From Bacteroidales bacterium (GTDB lineage Bacteria; Bacteroidota; Bacteroidia; Bacteroidales; UBA12077), in assembly GCA_013138975.1 (NCBI GenBank), contig WTBR01000054.1, positions 1-64,000 of the forward strand: a DNA stretch of 64,000 nt, written 5' to 3'. Both the position numbers and the translations under genes were made by a program. Below the pieces are notes generated by a model, which was not told the DNA's origin, ran no database searches, and saw only the letters and a program-made list of their open reading frames with translations. Below, piece by piece: positions 8,606 to 18,416 of the stretch (its first letter is position 1; each line of letters starts with the position of its first letter).

Positions 8606-9976
8606 TTACCTATTTATAATAGGCTTATACTCATTTCTTTTGCAAACATTCTTATATGCCGGGCGAATAATTCGTTTACTATCGAAATTAAGTTCCTCAA
8701 TTCTATGTGCACACCAACCTGCAATTCTCGACATCGCAAATAAAGGCGTATACAGCTCTTTTGGGATTCCAATCATTTCATATACAAAACCAGAATAGAA
8801 ATCAACATTAGCGCAAACTACTTTCCCAACGTTTTTCCCTTTAAAATCCATAAAAGCTTCAATTCCCATGCGTTCAATAGTATGTAATAACTCGAATTCA
8901 TCTAAACGTTCTTTTTCTATGGCTAATTTTTTTGCCATCGCTTTTAATAAAATTGCTCTTGGATCAGATTTAGTATACACAGCATGTCCAACTCCATATA
9001 TTTTACCCACCTTATCATATACTTCCTTTTTCAGAATCTTGGTCATATATTCTTTAATTTCAGCTTCATTTTTCCAATCGGTTATTGAACTTTTAAGATG
9101 ATCGAACATATGCTTTACACGAAGGTTTGCACCTCCATGTAAAGGTCCCTTCAGTGATCCGATACCTGCTGTAATGGCTGAGTATGTATCTGTATTTGAC
9201 GAACTTATAACTCTAACTGTAAAGGTTGAATTATTACCACCGCCGTGCTCAGCTTGGAGTACTTGAATTAAGTCTAACACATCGGCATCCAATTTTGTGT
9301 AATTGTTTTCTCCCTTTAACATATATAAAAAGTTCTCTCCCATTGATAATTCCGGAATAGGATGCCTTAATGATAATGTCTTATTTCTATAATAATGTTG
9401 CATACTATGATAAGCATAGGCAATAATTGTTGGAAATTGTGCAATTAATTTAATGGATTGTTTCAGTAAATTTTCCCGGGAAATATTATCAGCCTCCAGA
9501 TCCCTCACATACATAACCATTACAGTTCTTGCAAGGACATTCATAATATCTAATCCTTTAAATTCCAAAATACTCATTTTAATGGCCGCATCAAGAGTCC
9601 TTTGACTAGAAAGTAGTTCCCGAAAAACATCATGTGTTTCCCTGTCGGGTAATCTCCCGGCAAGAAGTAAATAAACAACTTCGGCAAATCCATGTCGATC
9701 ATCTGCTTGAAATCCAAGAACAATATCTTTAATATTCAGCCCCCTATAAAACAATTCACCATCAACTGGCAATGTGTTTCCATGCTCTTGTCTTTTATAA
9801 CCAACAACATCACCAATGTTAGTCAGTCCAACCAAAACACCACTATGATCTTCGTTTCTTAATCCTCTTTTAACATGGTATTCTTTAAATAGTTGATTTT
9901 CTATACAACTTGTACCTTTTATCGATTCTGTTATGTGCTGTATTATTGAATCAAAGTCTTCAATCGATTTTCTCAT
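8606..9976 (-). CDS. gltA: Citrate synthase
   Basis: Condenses acetyl-CoA and oxaloacetate to citrate, the first step of the oxidative TCA branch. The 456-residue protein has the family signatures: H244 in QAEHGGGNNS, catalytic H280 in GPLHGGANLR, H331 in GVGHAVYTKSDPRA and the catalytic Asp D392 in VDFYSG. It is the third gene of an acn-icd-gltA unit on the minus strand, 302 bp after icd; a REP-like repeat in the gap may weaken co-transcription. A half operator ATTGTCCGAAAAT lies ~50 bp upstream (10025-10037). The last ~68 codons are duplicated at 5895-6134, implying that an element inserted at this gene's 3' end. Confidence 0.95.
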   Translation of the reverse strand: MRKSIEDFDSIIQHITESIKGTSCIENQLFKEYHVKRGLRNEDHSGVLVGLTNIGDVVGYKRQEHGNTLPVDGELFYRGLNIKDIVLGFQADDRHGFAEVVYLLLAGRLPDRETHDVFRELLSSQRTLDAAIKMSILEFKGLDIMNVLARTVMVMYVRDLEADNISRENLLKQSIKLIAQFPTIIAYAYHSMQHYYRNKTLSLRHPIPELSMGENFLYMLKGENNYTKLDADVLDLIQVLQAEHGGGNNSTFTVRVISSSNTDTYSAITAGIGSLKGPLHGGANLRVKHMFDHLKSSITDWKNEAEIKEYMTKILKKEVYDKVGKIYGVGHAVYTKSDPRAILLKAMAKKLAIEKERLDEFELLHTIERMGIEAFMDFKGKNVGKVVCANVDFYSGFVYEMIGIPKELYTPLFAMSRIAGWCAHRIEELNFDSKRIIRPAYKNVCKRNEYKPIINR

Positions 9977-10024
9977 AGTGATATGAATTATAAAGTTTTA
10001 ATAATTGGTTTATATTTTATCTGT

Positions 10025-10037
10025 ATTGTCCGAAAAT
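10025..10037. promoter_or_regulatory. Half-operator ATTGTCCGAAAAT upstream of gltA
   Basis: The 13-bp block is identical to the half-sites between the NtrC-type regulator and the FtsX-like permease at 18282-18325. It lies about 50 bp upstream of the gltA start. Regulation of gltA by the same factor is inference; a single half-site can occur by chance. Confidence 0.3.
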
Positions 10038-10095
10038 AAAAGGGCTAAAGTCCAATTGGCATGTGAGTTTGATTAAGAAGGTGTCCAAAAAGTGC

Positions 10096-10212
10096 CTAAC
10101 ATTATAAAAACACTTCGACGGGCTCAGTGTGACAAACTGATTAACAGAGAACTGTCATGCTGTCCCGATAGCTATCGGGATGTCGAAGCATAGACAAATT
10201 CTGACTTTTGGA
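10096..10212. repeat. REP-like palindromic repeat between icd and gltA
   Basis: Contains CACTTCGACGGGCTCAGTGTGACA followed ~25 bp later by its imperfect inverse TGTCATGCTG...TGTCGAAGCATAGACA, with an inserted palindrome CCCGATAGCTATCGGG. The same family occurs after most transcription units in this window. Confidence 0.8.
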
Positions 10213-10278
10213 AACCCTCCAACAAAATGCAACTAGTTGATAAACTTTTATCTTCATCCTTTTATCAAACACAATTAA

Positions 10279-11508
10279 TTATTTATTTAATGATGCTTTC
10301 AAATTATTATCAATAGCATTTAAAAAATCCTCTGTATTCAAGTAATGTTCTTCTTTCAAATCTTTTTCATGAATAATTAGCGCTAAGTCTTTGGTCATTT
10401 TACCCGATTCAACAGTCTCAATACAAACCTTTTCGAGGCGATTAGCAAAATCTACTAATTCATCGTTTTTATCAAACATACCACGGAATGCTAAACCTCT
10501 TGTCCATGCAAAAATGGAAGCAATAGGATTTGTCGAAGTAGGTTTTCCTTGTTGATGCAAACGATAATGTCTTGTAACTGTCCCATGAGCAGCTTCAGCC
10601 TCCATTGTAGTTCCATCGGGTGTAATTAATGTTGATGTCATTAATCCCAATGAGCCAAAACCTTGTGCAAGACTATCGGACTGAACATCGCCATCATAAT
10701 TTTTACAAGCCCAAACAAATTCACCTTCCCATTTCATTGCTGCGGCAACCATATCATCAATTAAGCGGTGCTCATATGTAATTCCTAATTCATCAAACTT
10801 TGATTTGAATTCTGCCTCATATATTTCCTGAAAAATATCCTTAAATCTACCATCGTATTGTTTTAGTATGGTATTTTTTGTAGAAAGATACAAAGGCCAT
10901 TTCTTAAGAATCGCCTGATTCATACAAGCACGGGCAAATCCTCTGATTGATTCGTCAAGGTTAAACATTACCATTGCAACACCATCATCCTCAAACTGAT
11001 GAACATCATAACTCGTTTCGTCATCTCCATTATCAGGTATAAATGTTACCCTTAACATTCCTTTTCCTTTTATCAAAAAGTCTGTTGCAATATATTGATC
11101 TCCATATGCATGCCGACCAATACAAATCGGTTTTTTCCAAGTCCTTACAATAGGCTTGATATTATTTAATAAGATAGGCTCTCTAAAAACAGTCCCATCC
11201 AAAATCTTTCGAATCGTACCATTTGGCGATCTCCACATCTTTTTCAAACCAAATTCTTCAACCCTGGCTTCGTCAGGAGTTATTGTGGCACATTTTATTC
11301 CTACATTGTATTTCTTTATTGCTACTGCGGCGTCAATGGTTATCTGATCATTTGTTTCATCTCTTTTCTCAATACTTAAATCATAATATTTTATATCAAT
11401 ATCTAAGTATGGGAGAATTAATTTTTCTTTAATAGCACTCCAAATAACACGTGTCATTTCATCTCCATCAATTTCGACAACCGGATTTTTAACTTTTATC
11501 TTTTGCAT
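10279..11508 (-). CDS. icd: NADP-dependent isocitrate dehydrogenase (eukaryotic-type, homodimeric)
   Basis: Oxidatively decarboxylates isocitrate to 2-oxoglutarate with NADP. The 409-residue sequence opens with [17 protein letters not shown], typical of the type II (mitochondrial-like) subfamily, and contains [16 protein letters not shown] (substrate loop), [13 protein letters not shown] (metal-binding Asp) and [12 protein letters not shown] (NADP loop). Length is normal. It begins 10 bp after the acn stop codon, so acn and icd are certainly one transcript, supplying 2-oxoglutarate for glutamate synthesis and the TCA cycle. Confidence 0.96.
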   Translation of the reverse strand: MQKIKVKNPVVEIDGDEMTRVIWSAIKEKLILPYLDIDIKYYDLSIEKRDETNDQITIDAAVAIKKYNVGIKCATITPDEARVEEFGLKKMWRSPNGTIRKILDGTVFREPILLNNIKPIVRTWKKPICIGRHAYGDQYIATDFLIKGKGMLRVTFIPDNGDDETSYDVHQFEDDGVAMVMFNLDESIRGFARACMNQAILKKWPLYLSTKNTILKQYDGRFKDIFQEIYEAEFKSKFDELGITYEHRLIDDMVAAAMKWEGEFVWACKNYDGDVQSDSLAQGFGSLGLMTSTLITPDGTTMEAEAAHGTVTRHYRLHQQGKPTSTNPIASIFAWTRGLAFRGMFDKNDELVDFANRLEKVCIETVESGKMTKDLALIIHEKDLKEEHYLNTEDFLNAIDNNLKASLNK

Positions 11509-11518
11509 ATGGAATAAT

Positions 11519-13780
11519 TTATATGTTTTGTGATTTAATTAAATTCAGAGCCGATCCTGCTTTATACCATTCTATTTGTTGTTGATTATAGGTGTGTGCC
11601 AGTTTAATTATCTCCTTTTCACCATCGGAATGAACAATTTCAAGTTCTATAGGATTACCTGGAGCAAAATCTTTCAAATTAATAAAATTGAATGTATCAT
11701 TCTCTTTAATAAGATCATAGTCGCTCTCATTTGTAAATGTGAGACCCAGCAAACCTTGTTTTTTAAGGTTTGTCTCGTGAATTCGCGCAAACGATTTAAC
11801 GATTACAGCAATTACTCCCAAATGACGAGGTTCCATTGCAGCATGTTCACGTGAAGAGCCTTCCCCATAATTTTGATCACCAACTACAATACTCAGAATA
11901 TTAGATTCTTTATAAGCTCGTTGCACTTGGGGAACCGGGGCATATTCGCCTGTGATTTGATTTTTTACAGAATTCGTTTTATCGTTAAAAGCATTTATTG
12001 CTCCAATTAGCATATTGTTAGAAATATTATCGAGATGTCCTCTGAATTTTAACCATGGGCCTGCCATTGATATATGATCGGTAGTACATTTTCCAAGTGC
12101 TTTAATAAGCAATTTTGCATCGAAAATATTCTTCCCATCCCAAGCCTTAAAGGCTTTTAATAATTGTAATCTTTCCGAATCGGGTGCTACTTTTACCTCA
12201 ATTCCTTCACCAGATTCTGCAGGTGCTCTGTATCCTTTATCCTTTACATCAAATCCTTTTAAAGGAAGTTCAATACCCACCGGAGGCTTAAATTTTACTT
12301 TTTCGCCCTTTTCATTTACAAGTTCATCTGTAATAGGATTAAACCCTAAATCACCAGCAATAACCAATGCTGTAACAATTTCAGGAGATGTTACAAAAGC
12401 ATGTGTATTTGGATTTCCGTCTGCTCTTTTAGAGAAATTCCTGTTAAAGGAATGTACTATCGTATTTTTCTCCGCTTTATCGGCTCCTTCCCTTTTCCAT
12501 TGTCCAATACAGGGGCCGCATGCATTTGCAAATACATTTGCACCTATTTTATTTAATATATCTATAAAGCCATCACGTTCAATGGTATATCGCACTTGTT
12601 CAGAGCCAGGAGTAACCGTAAAATCAGATTTTGCTTTTAATCCCATATCTATGGCTTGTTTAGCCACAGATGCTGCCTTCGAAATATCTTCGTATGATGA
12701 ATTAGTACATGAACCAATTAAACCTACCTCTATTTTTAGTGGCCAATTATTTTTTATGGCTTCATTTTTCATCTGCGAAATCGGGGTAGCTCTATCAGGC
12801 GTAAATGGTCCATTAATATAAGGATCCAAATCCGACAAATTAATTTCAATCAATTGATCAAAATATTTTTCAGGATTCTCAATTACTTCAATATCCGGAG
12901 TAAGGTGTTGTTTAACTTTATTCGCAAGCTCAGCAATTTCAGTTCTTTCTGTAGCCTTTAAGTATCGCTCAATAGAATTATCATATGCAAAAAGTGAAGT
13001 TGTTGCACCAATTTCTGCACCCATATTACAAATAGTACCTTTCCCTGTTGCTGAAATAGATTGTGCCCCTTCGCCAAAATACTCGATAATGCATCCTGTA
13101 CCTCCCTTAACGGTAAGTATTCCTGCTAATTTTAAAATTATATCTTTAGGCGATGCCCAACCATTAAGAGATCCTGTAAGTTTAACCCCTATTAGTTTAG
13201 GCATTTTTAATTCCCAAGGCATCCCCGCCATAACATCTACAGCATCGGCACCACCAACTCCAATGGCAATCATTCCTAAACCTCCTGCATTTGGGGTATG
13301 AGAATCTGTGCCAATCATCATTCCACCGGGAAATGCATAATTTTCCAGCACAACCTGATGAATTATGCCGCCTCCGGGTTCCCAAAAACCTATTCCATAT
13401 TTATTTGAAACAGATTCAAGAAAATCATATACTTCCTTATTCGTTATTATGGCTTCTTGTAAATCTTTACGACCACTCTTATACGCTTGTATTAAATGGT
13501 CGCAATGAACGGTTGTGGGAACCGCAGATGTGCTTTTCCCTGAATTCATAAACTGTAAAAGAGCCATTTGTGCTGTGGCATCTTGCATTGCAACTCTATC
13601 CGGAGAAAAGTTCACGTAGTCTACTCCTCGTTCACAGGAGATAATCTTATTTTCATAAAGATGGGCATATAATATTTTTTCAGCTAAGCTTAAAGGTCTA
13701 TTAAGAAATTTTTTAATTTCCAATAATTTAGAGTCTAATTTCCTATAACAATCTCTAATAAGATCTACATCAAATGCCAT
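11519..13780 (-). CDS. acn: Aconitate hydratase
   Basis: Isomerises citrate to isocitrate through a [4Fe-4S] cluster. The 753-residue protein is of the mitochondrial/AcnA-like length; the cluster cysteines are in [11 protein letters not shown] and [11 protein letters not shown], and the C-terminal swivel domain carries [22 protein letters not shown]. First gene of acn-icd-gltA. The start ATG at 13780 is preceded by a 640-bp intergenic region shared with a divergent lipoprotein gene. Confidence 0.96.
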   Translation of the reverse strand: MAFDVDLIRDCYRKLDSKLLEIKKFLNRPLSLAEKILYAHLYENKIISCERGVDYVNFSPDRVAMQDATAQMALLQFMNSGKSTSAVPTTVHCDHLIQAYKSGRKDLQEAIITNKEVYDFLESVSNKYGIGFWEPGGGIIHQVVLENYAFPGGMMIGTDSHTPNAGGLGMIAIGVGGADAVDVMAGMPWELKMPKLIGVKLTGSLNGWASPKDIILKLAGILTVKGGTGCIIEYFGEGAQSISATGKGTICNMGAEIGATTSLFAYDNSIERYLKATERTEIAELANKVKQHLTPDIEVIENPEKYFDQLIEINLSDLDPYINGPFTPDRATPISQMKNEAIKNNWPLKIEVGLIGSCTNSSYEDISKAASVAKQAIDMGLKAKSDFTVTPGSEQVRYTIERDGFIDILNKIGANVFANACGPCIGQWKREGADKAEKNTIVHSFNRNFSKRADGNPNTHAFVTSPEIVTALVIAGDLGFNPITDELVNEKGEKVKFKPPVGIELPLKGFDVKDKGYRAPAESGEGIEVKVAPDSERLQLLKAFKAWDGKNIFDAKLLIKALGKCTTDHISMAGPWLKFRGHLDNISNNMLIGAINAFNDKTNSVKNQITGEYAPVPQVQRAYKESNILSIVVGDQNYGEGSSREHAAMEPRHLGVIAVIVKSFARIHETNLKKQGLLGLTFTNESDYDLIKENDTFNFINLKDFAPGNPIELEIVHSDGEKEIIKLAHTYNQQQIEWYKAGSALNLIKSQNI

Positions 13781-14420
13781 ATGAAAAAATTTTAAATACG
13801 TAAAATGAACTTCAAATTTCAGGTTCTTTTAAAATGCAGTGTTTTAAGCTTATTTCTAAATATTAAAATCACTAAAAAAGAATCAAAACCCTATATCCAC
13901 TAATATACATATTTAAATTGATATTTGCGAATGTTTAGAAGAAGATATTTCTTCTTTTCCAGAATCCTTATGTGTTAATTTACTAACAGTTGTAAAAATT
14001 ATTGACGTTTTTAAGGATAGCTCCTTTTGTATACTTTGGCCTTTTTATGATGGTAGTTTTAAATAACTTTAGTTTAAAAAATAGTAGTTTCCCATAAAAG
14101 TATGTGCACTAAAGTCCATCAATTATTTACGTTCTGTAAGCCCAGCCAAAAGGCTGGAGTTAGTCAAACTCTCAAACCAATTGAATTATATCCCTTTTAT
14201 TAAAAAAAACTTCTAAGTCTCTAAAAACCTGAGTACTTATTGCTTATATCTACAGTTTATTATAAATAAATTCTCATTTACATCTTTCCTTGGTACTATA
14301 TTTGATAACTAATTTTGGTATTAATTAAACATTTTTACAGATTTATCTTATATAGATATCTAATTATATTCGGTAACTTATTTTCTAAACAAAAACCAAT
14401 AATAATTTAAATTATATATC
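13781..14420. other. Divergent intergenic region with small hairpin
   Basis: No gene. Holds the promoters of acn (minus) and the PKD lipoprotein (plus). A perfect small hairpin CCAGCC-AAAA-GGCTGG lies at 14142-14157, a sequence type frequent between Bacteroidota genes. Otherwise AT-rich without visible coding. Confidence 0.5.
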
Positions 14421-15377
14421 ATGAAGAAAAAATACTTATTAATTGTAAGCATAGCTGTTTTAACATCAACGTTTTTTTATAGCTGTGAAAAAATAATAGA
14501 TGCTCCCCAAGCGGATTTTAACGCATCAGGAATTAGTTCATCCGGGAATATTACAATTTCATTCACTGACATATCATCTGGCAGCCCTGATGAATGGTTC
14601 TGGACATTTGAAGGTGGAACTCCCTCAACATCAACAGAAAAGAACCCTTTAGTAACTTATCCGGAATCTGGCACTTACGATGTAACACTAGTTGTAACAA
14701 ATGAAGGAGGAGATGATGTAATTACAGGATATGATTATATTAATGTTGTTCAATTCAACAATCCATTATTTACAGATATCTATGTAACTATAGGTAGTGA
14801 AACAAAATCAATGGCACCGGATTCTTATGTGCAATTTGTTCAAATTAATGACAATAATTTTACTTATTATGCTGACACCTATGGAGAAACAATAGGTGGG
14901 ACAATTATAGGTGAAGAGATTTTTTGGGAAGAAACCTTAAGCATTGCTAATTATTCTTCTTATGATCTTATATTAGGCTCTGACTTTATATTTCTGTATA
15001 TAAACAACTCTAGTAATGATGTCTATTATCCTATTTATGTAAACTGGGGTACAGATTATCAAACAGAAGATGAAGTAACAATACCTAGTGATCAAACTAT
15101 CTATCAATTAGGATATTATTTCGCTTTTAACAATATGGAAGTTCGTGCTTATTTGAATAATTCCTTAACAGAATATGATGGCTGGTATGTCTACCCTGCT
15201 TGGACAGATAATCAATATGCTTTATTAGACTATAGTAAATCTACACAAGGTAATTCGAAAAGACTTAGTTCAGAAAAATCAATAAACAATGAATTACTCC
15301 ATCCAAAAAGTATGTTAAAAAATAGAATTGAACGTGACCCTAATGCAAAAAAACTATTCCCATCGAATAAGAAGTAA
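14421..15377 (+). CDS. PKD-domain lipoprotein
   Basis: Signal peptide with lipobox FFYSC (Cys22) and acidic following residues, so probably exported to the outer surface. Residues ~30-112 form a PKD domain (FTDISSGSPDEWFWTFEGG, then NPLVTYPESGTYDVTLVVTN). The remaining ~200 residues are beta-rich and unassigned, ending in a basic, disordered tail. PKD domains usually mediate binding to polysaccharide or protein in secreted proteins. Monocistronic: followed by REP-like repeats and then a convergent gene. Function unknown. Confidence 0.75.
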   Translation: MKKKYLLIVSIAVLTSTFFYSCEKIIDAPQADFNASGISSSGNITISFTDISSGSPDEWFWTFEGGTPSTSTEKNPLVTYPESGTYDVTLVVTNEGGDDVITGYDYINVVQFNNPLFTDIYVTIGSETKSMAPDSYVQFVQINDNNFTYYADTYGETIGGTIIGEEIFWEETLSIANYSSYDLILGSDFIFLYINNSSNDVYYPIYVNWGTDYQTEDEVTIPSDQTIYQLGYYFAFNNMEVRAYLNNSLTEYDGWYVYPAWTDNQYALLDYSKSTQGNSKRLSSEKSINNELLHPKSMLKNRIERDPNAKKLFPSNKK

Positions 15378-15386
15378 TTAAAGAGG

Positions 15387-15548
15387 GTTTCCAAAAAGAC
15401 ATAATAGTTGTCATTCTGAGCTTGTCGAAGAATCTATTTTATAATTAAAGAAACACTTCGACAGGCTCAATGTGACAAGTTAATTAACAAAAGCTGTCAT
15501 GCTGAGCTTGTCGAAGTATAGACAACTTTTTGACTTTTTGGACAGCCC
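15387..15548. repeat. REP-like palindromic repeats between convergent genes
   Basis: Three units of the CTTCGACAAGCTCAGTGTGACA family in alternating orientation (GTCATTCTGAGCTTGTCGAAG; CACTTCGACAGGCTCAATGTG; GTCATGCTGAGCTTGTCGAAG). The flanks TTTCCAAAAAGAC and GACTTTTTGGACAGCC are themselves inverted. It probably forms a large hairpin that terminates both converging transcripts. Confidence 0.8.
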
Positions 15549-15551
15549 CTT

Positions 15552-16910
15552 TTAAAACCTTAAATAAAAAATTGTTCCCTTCTTTTCTTCCGATTCAAAA
15601 TAAACCTCACCATTATGCTTTTGCATAATTTCTTTTGATAAGCTTAATCCTATTCCGGAACCTTTTTCTTTTGTAGTAAAAAACGGAATAAACAAATCAT
15701 CTTTAATTTCGGTCTTAATCCCTGAGCCATTATCACGCAATGTAATAATTAAGGTATTATTATCCATTTGTGCGTTTATATCTAATTTCTTTTCGGTTCT
15801 ATTTTCCAGTGCTTCTGCAGAATTCTTAATCAAATTTATGATGACTTGCTCAATTAAATTTTTATCGAAACTGAAGACCATATTTGAAGGACTTACTTGA
15901 AAAGAAAAATCAATTTGTTTTTCATTAATTGTTTCCGAAAATAACTGTTCTATATGTTTAAAAAACGCTTCTAATTTAATTTCTTCTTTCTGTAATTCCG
16001 GTACTCGGCCTATTTTTCTATACTGATTTATAAACTCAAATAAACTTTTGCTTCTGGCTTCGATGGTTTCGTTATTCTTAAAAATATCCTTTATATCTTC
16101 AGAATTAATTTCATCCAGTGATTTTAATTTATTATCACTTTTCAGAATTCGCCTAACTGCAACCGAAAGAGTTGTTATTGGAGTTAATGAATTCATCATT
16201 TCATGTGTTAAAACCCGCATAAGTTTTTTCCATGAATTGATTTCCTTTTCGTCCAATTCTCTTTTTAAATCCTGAAATGTTATAATCTTTAATATTTGAT
16301 CTTCGATTTTAGCTTCTGATATCCTAAATATAAAATCATGAGAATTATTTCCTATTAACACTTTTATCATTTTACGCTGACCGGGTCTGCCAAGAACAAG
16401 ATCTTTTGCAATACCCGATTGTATCTTATCCAAATCCCAAATCGAATTCAAAAACTGTATTTTAAATAATTTCTTTGCAGCCGAATTGATAATTTTAACT
16501 TTCCCATCTTCATCAAAAGATATTAATCCATCGCTAATATTCTCAATAATATAATTTAGATATTGTTCTTGTCCCAACTTTTGGATTCTTGTGTTTTTTA
16601 TTTCATCGGATATTTGCTGAAAAGAATATTGCAGGTTTTTAAAATTCCGTTCTAATTTTTCGGGGAAATATAATTCTGAAGTATCTTTCTCTTTTAACTC
16701 AATTAAAAATCGGGCAAAATCACGATTTATTTTATTACCAAAAACAATTAACGAAACAACTTGCGTAATTGCTATTGTAATAAAAAATATTGAAGTAACC
16801 ACTCTATTGGGTTTCGGCAGAAAATATACGAAGGCCAATAAGCTTAAGAATATTAATATCACCCGAATAATAATCTGAAAAGAATACCTGTTAAAGCCCA
16901 TATTTCTCAA
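15552..16910 (-). CDS. Sensor histidine kinase (NtrB/NtrY-like)
   Basis: Two N-terminal membrane helices (about 12-28 and 34-54) precede a PAS-like region (QYLNYIIENISDGLISFDEDG). The transmitter follows, with H-box LTHEMMNSLTPI, N-box QVIINLIKNSAEAL, G1 LRDNGSGI and G2 GSGIGLSLSKEIM. No large periplasmic domain, so it probably senses membrane or cytoplasmic state. Its start overlaps the end of the sigma-54 regulator gene by 20 bp: one operon, regulator first. The nearest target is the divergent FtsX-like permease gene. Confidence 0.9.
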   Translation of the reverse strand: MRNMGFNRYSFQIIIRVILIFLSLLAFVYFLPKPNRVVTSIFFITIAITQVVSLIVFGNKINRDFARFLIELKEKDTSELYFPEKLERNFKNLQYSFQQISDEIKNTRIQKLGQEQYLNYIIENISDGLISFDEDGKVKIINSAAKKLFKIQFLNSIWDLDKIQSGIAKDLVLGRPGQRKMIKVLIGNNSHDFIFRISEAKIEDQILKIITFQDLKRELDEKEINSWKKLMRVLTHEMMNSLTPITTLSVAVRRILKSDNKLKSLDEINSEDIKDIFKNNETIEARSKSLFEFINQYRKIGRVPELQKEEIKLEAFFKHIEQLFSETINEKQIDFSFQVSPSNMVFSFDKNLIEQVIINLIKNSAEALENRTEKKLDINAQMDNNTLIITLRDNGSGIKTEIKDDLFIPFFTTKEKGSGIGLSLSKEIMQKHNGEVYFESEEKKGTIFYLRF

Positions 16911-18249
16911 TTTTTAAATAAAGAGTTGATCTTGATATTCCTAATTCGGAAGCAGCCTTTGTCAGGTTTCCTTTCATATTGTTTACTGCATTCGCAATTA
17001 CCTCCTTTTCAACATCTTCAAGTCGTTTAATGCCTTTATTTTCTTTTTTAATAGTGATTCCTGCCGGAAACAAATCTTCAGGTTTTATAATTTTTGCATT
17101 ACAAAGTAAAACTGCTCGTTCCACAGCATGACGCAACTCACGAATATTTCCGGGCCAATGGTGTTCTTCAATCTTTTTTATTGCAGTCTCCGAAAATTTC
17201 AAATCTAATTTATTGTATTTGTTCGCCAGCTCATTTAAAAATGAGTTTGCCAATATACTTAAATCTTTTTGACGATCTCTTAAAGCTGGGCTTTCAATAA
17301 GGATAGTGTTTATTCTGTATAAAAGATCTTCGCGAAATCGACCTTCACTTACCATTTGCTTAAGGTTTTGATTTGTAGCACAAACTAACCTCACGTTTAC
17401 AGAAATACTCTTATTACTTCCTACTTTCAATATGGTATTTGTTTGAATAGCACTTAACAATTTTTGTTGCAAAGCAAGAGATAAATTCCCAATTTCATCC
17501 AGAAAAAGAGTTCCATCTGAAGCTGCCTCAAATCGTCCTATTCGATCTTCTTTAGCATCGGTAAAAGCTCCTTTTACATGACCAAACAATTCACTTTCAA
17601 ACAAATTCTCATGAATAGCTCCTAAATCAACATGAACAAATGCTTCATTACTTCTATCCGATTGCTTATGAATTTCGAAGGCTATAAGTGCCTTTCCTGT
17701 GCCATTTTCTCCTTGGATTAAAACGCTTGCATCAGTTGCCGAAATCTTTTGTATGGTCAATTTTACTTGCGTCAGTGCATCTGATTCCCCAATCATTTTA
17801 GGATATATCTCATGTAATCCCGATTGCGAAGCTTTTAGCCTGTTTACCTTTTGTTTGGAGTGACTTAAATTTACAAAATTATGAAGTGATGAAATTAACT
17901 TATCACTATCCCAGGGTTTTGTAATAAAATCATCTGCACCTTCTTTCATCGCACGAACAGCAATCTCAATATCGCCATAGGCTGTAATAAATACGATTAC
18001 CACATTCGGTTCCAGTTTCTTAATCTCTTTAAACCAAAAAAAACCTTCATTCCCGGTGTTCACTCCTGCAGTGAAATTCATATCCAGAAGAATAACATCT
18101 ATTTGTTGCTTTTGCAGAAAATCGAGAACTTGATTTGGTTTTTTTAATGTGAATATCTTTTCAAACTCATTCTTAAGCAATTGATTTAAAGACCATAATA
18201 TATCTTCATTATCATCAACAATTAGAATGTTTCCTTTTTTCCTTTTCAC
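16891..18249 (-). CDS. Sigma-54-dependent response regulator (NtrC family)
   Basis: Receiver domain (1-125) with acidic pocket D12/D13, phospho-acceptor D56 in ILLDMNF and Lys in FITKPWD. AAA+ domain (about 150-380) with Walker A GENGTGKA and Walker B TLFLDEIGN. C-terminal Fis-type HTH (NLTKAASELGISRSTLYLKIEKYGL region, about 430-452). The sigma-54 contact loop reads GAFTDA instead of the canonical GAFTGA. It would activate sigma-54 promoters after phosphorylation by the overlapping kinase gene. The TTGTCCGA palindrome just upstream is its probable binding site, giving autoregulation and control of the divergent permease. Confidence 0.92.
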   Translation of the reverse strand: MKRKKGNILIVDDNEDILWSLNQLLKNEFEKIFTLKKPNQVLDFLQKQQIDVILLDMNFTAGVNTGNEGFFWFKEIKKLEPNVVIVFITAYGDIEIAVRAMKEGADDFITKPWDSDKLISSLHNFVNLSHSKQKVNRLKASQSGLHEIYPKMIGESDALTQVKLTIQKISATDASVLIQGENGTGKALIAFEIHKQSDRSNEAFVHVDLGAIHENLFESELFGHVKGAFTDAKEDRIGRFEAASDGTLFLDEIGNLSLALQQKLLSAIQTNTILKVGSNKSISVNVRLVCATNQNLKQMVSEGRFREDLLYRINTILIESPALRDRQKDLSILANSFLNELANKYNKLDLKFSETAIKKIEEHHWPGNIRELRHAVERAVLLCNAKIIKPEDLFPAGITIKKENKGIKRLEDVEKEVIANAVNNMKGNLTKAASELGISRSTLYLKIEKYGL

Positions 18250-18281
18250 TTTATGATTAGTTTTGTTAACACAAATGTATG

Positions 18282-18325
18282 AATTGTCCGAAAATCATTC
18301 AACTAATTGTCCGAAAATCGGACAA
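18282..18325. promoter_or_regulatory. Operator: TTGTCCGA-AAA-TCGGACAA palindrome plus half-site
   Basis: A perfect 19-bp palindrome (8-bp arms, 3-bp spacer) at 18307-18325 is preceded by a half-site ATTGTCCGAAAAT at 18282-18294, in the 167-bp gap between the NtrC-type regulator and the divergent permease. Paired sites upstream of a sigma-54 target are what an NtrC-family activator binds. The assignment to this regulator is inference from position. Confidence 0.65.
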
Positions 18326-18378
18326 ATTGAAAGTGTGGTATTTTTGCAAATCATTAATTATCAACACAAATGATGTTT

Positions 18379-18395
18379 TGGCATTTATATTGGCT
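18379..18395 (+). promoter_or_regulatory. Candidate sigma-54 promoter of FtsX-like permease
   Basis: TTGGCATTTATATTGGC has TTGG and, ten bases on, TTGG where the consensus has TTGC (TTGGCAC-N4/5-TTGC). It lies ~25 bp before the permease ATG and ~55 bp after the operator palindrome, the usual order. The -12 GC is imperfect, so the call is tentative. Confidence 0.35.
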
Positions 18396-18416
18396 AAATA
18401 AAAAAAACATTTAGCT

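Noticed and set aside
18330..18350. Sigma-54 promoter at GTGGTATTTTTGCA
   Set aside because: GG and GC are only 7 bases apart instead of 10; the TTGGCATTTATATTGG box nearer the gene fits better.
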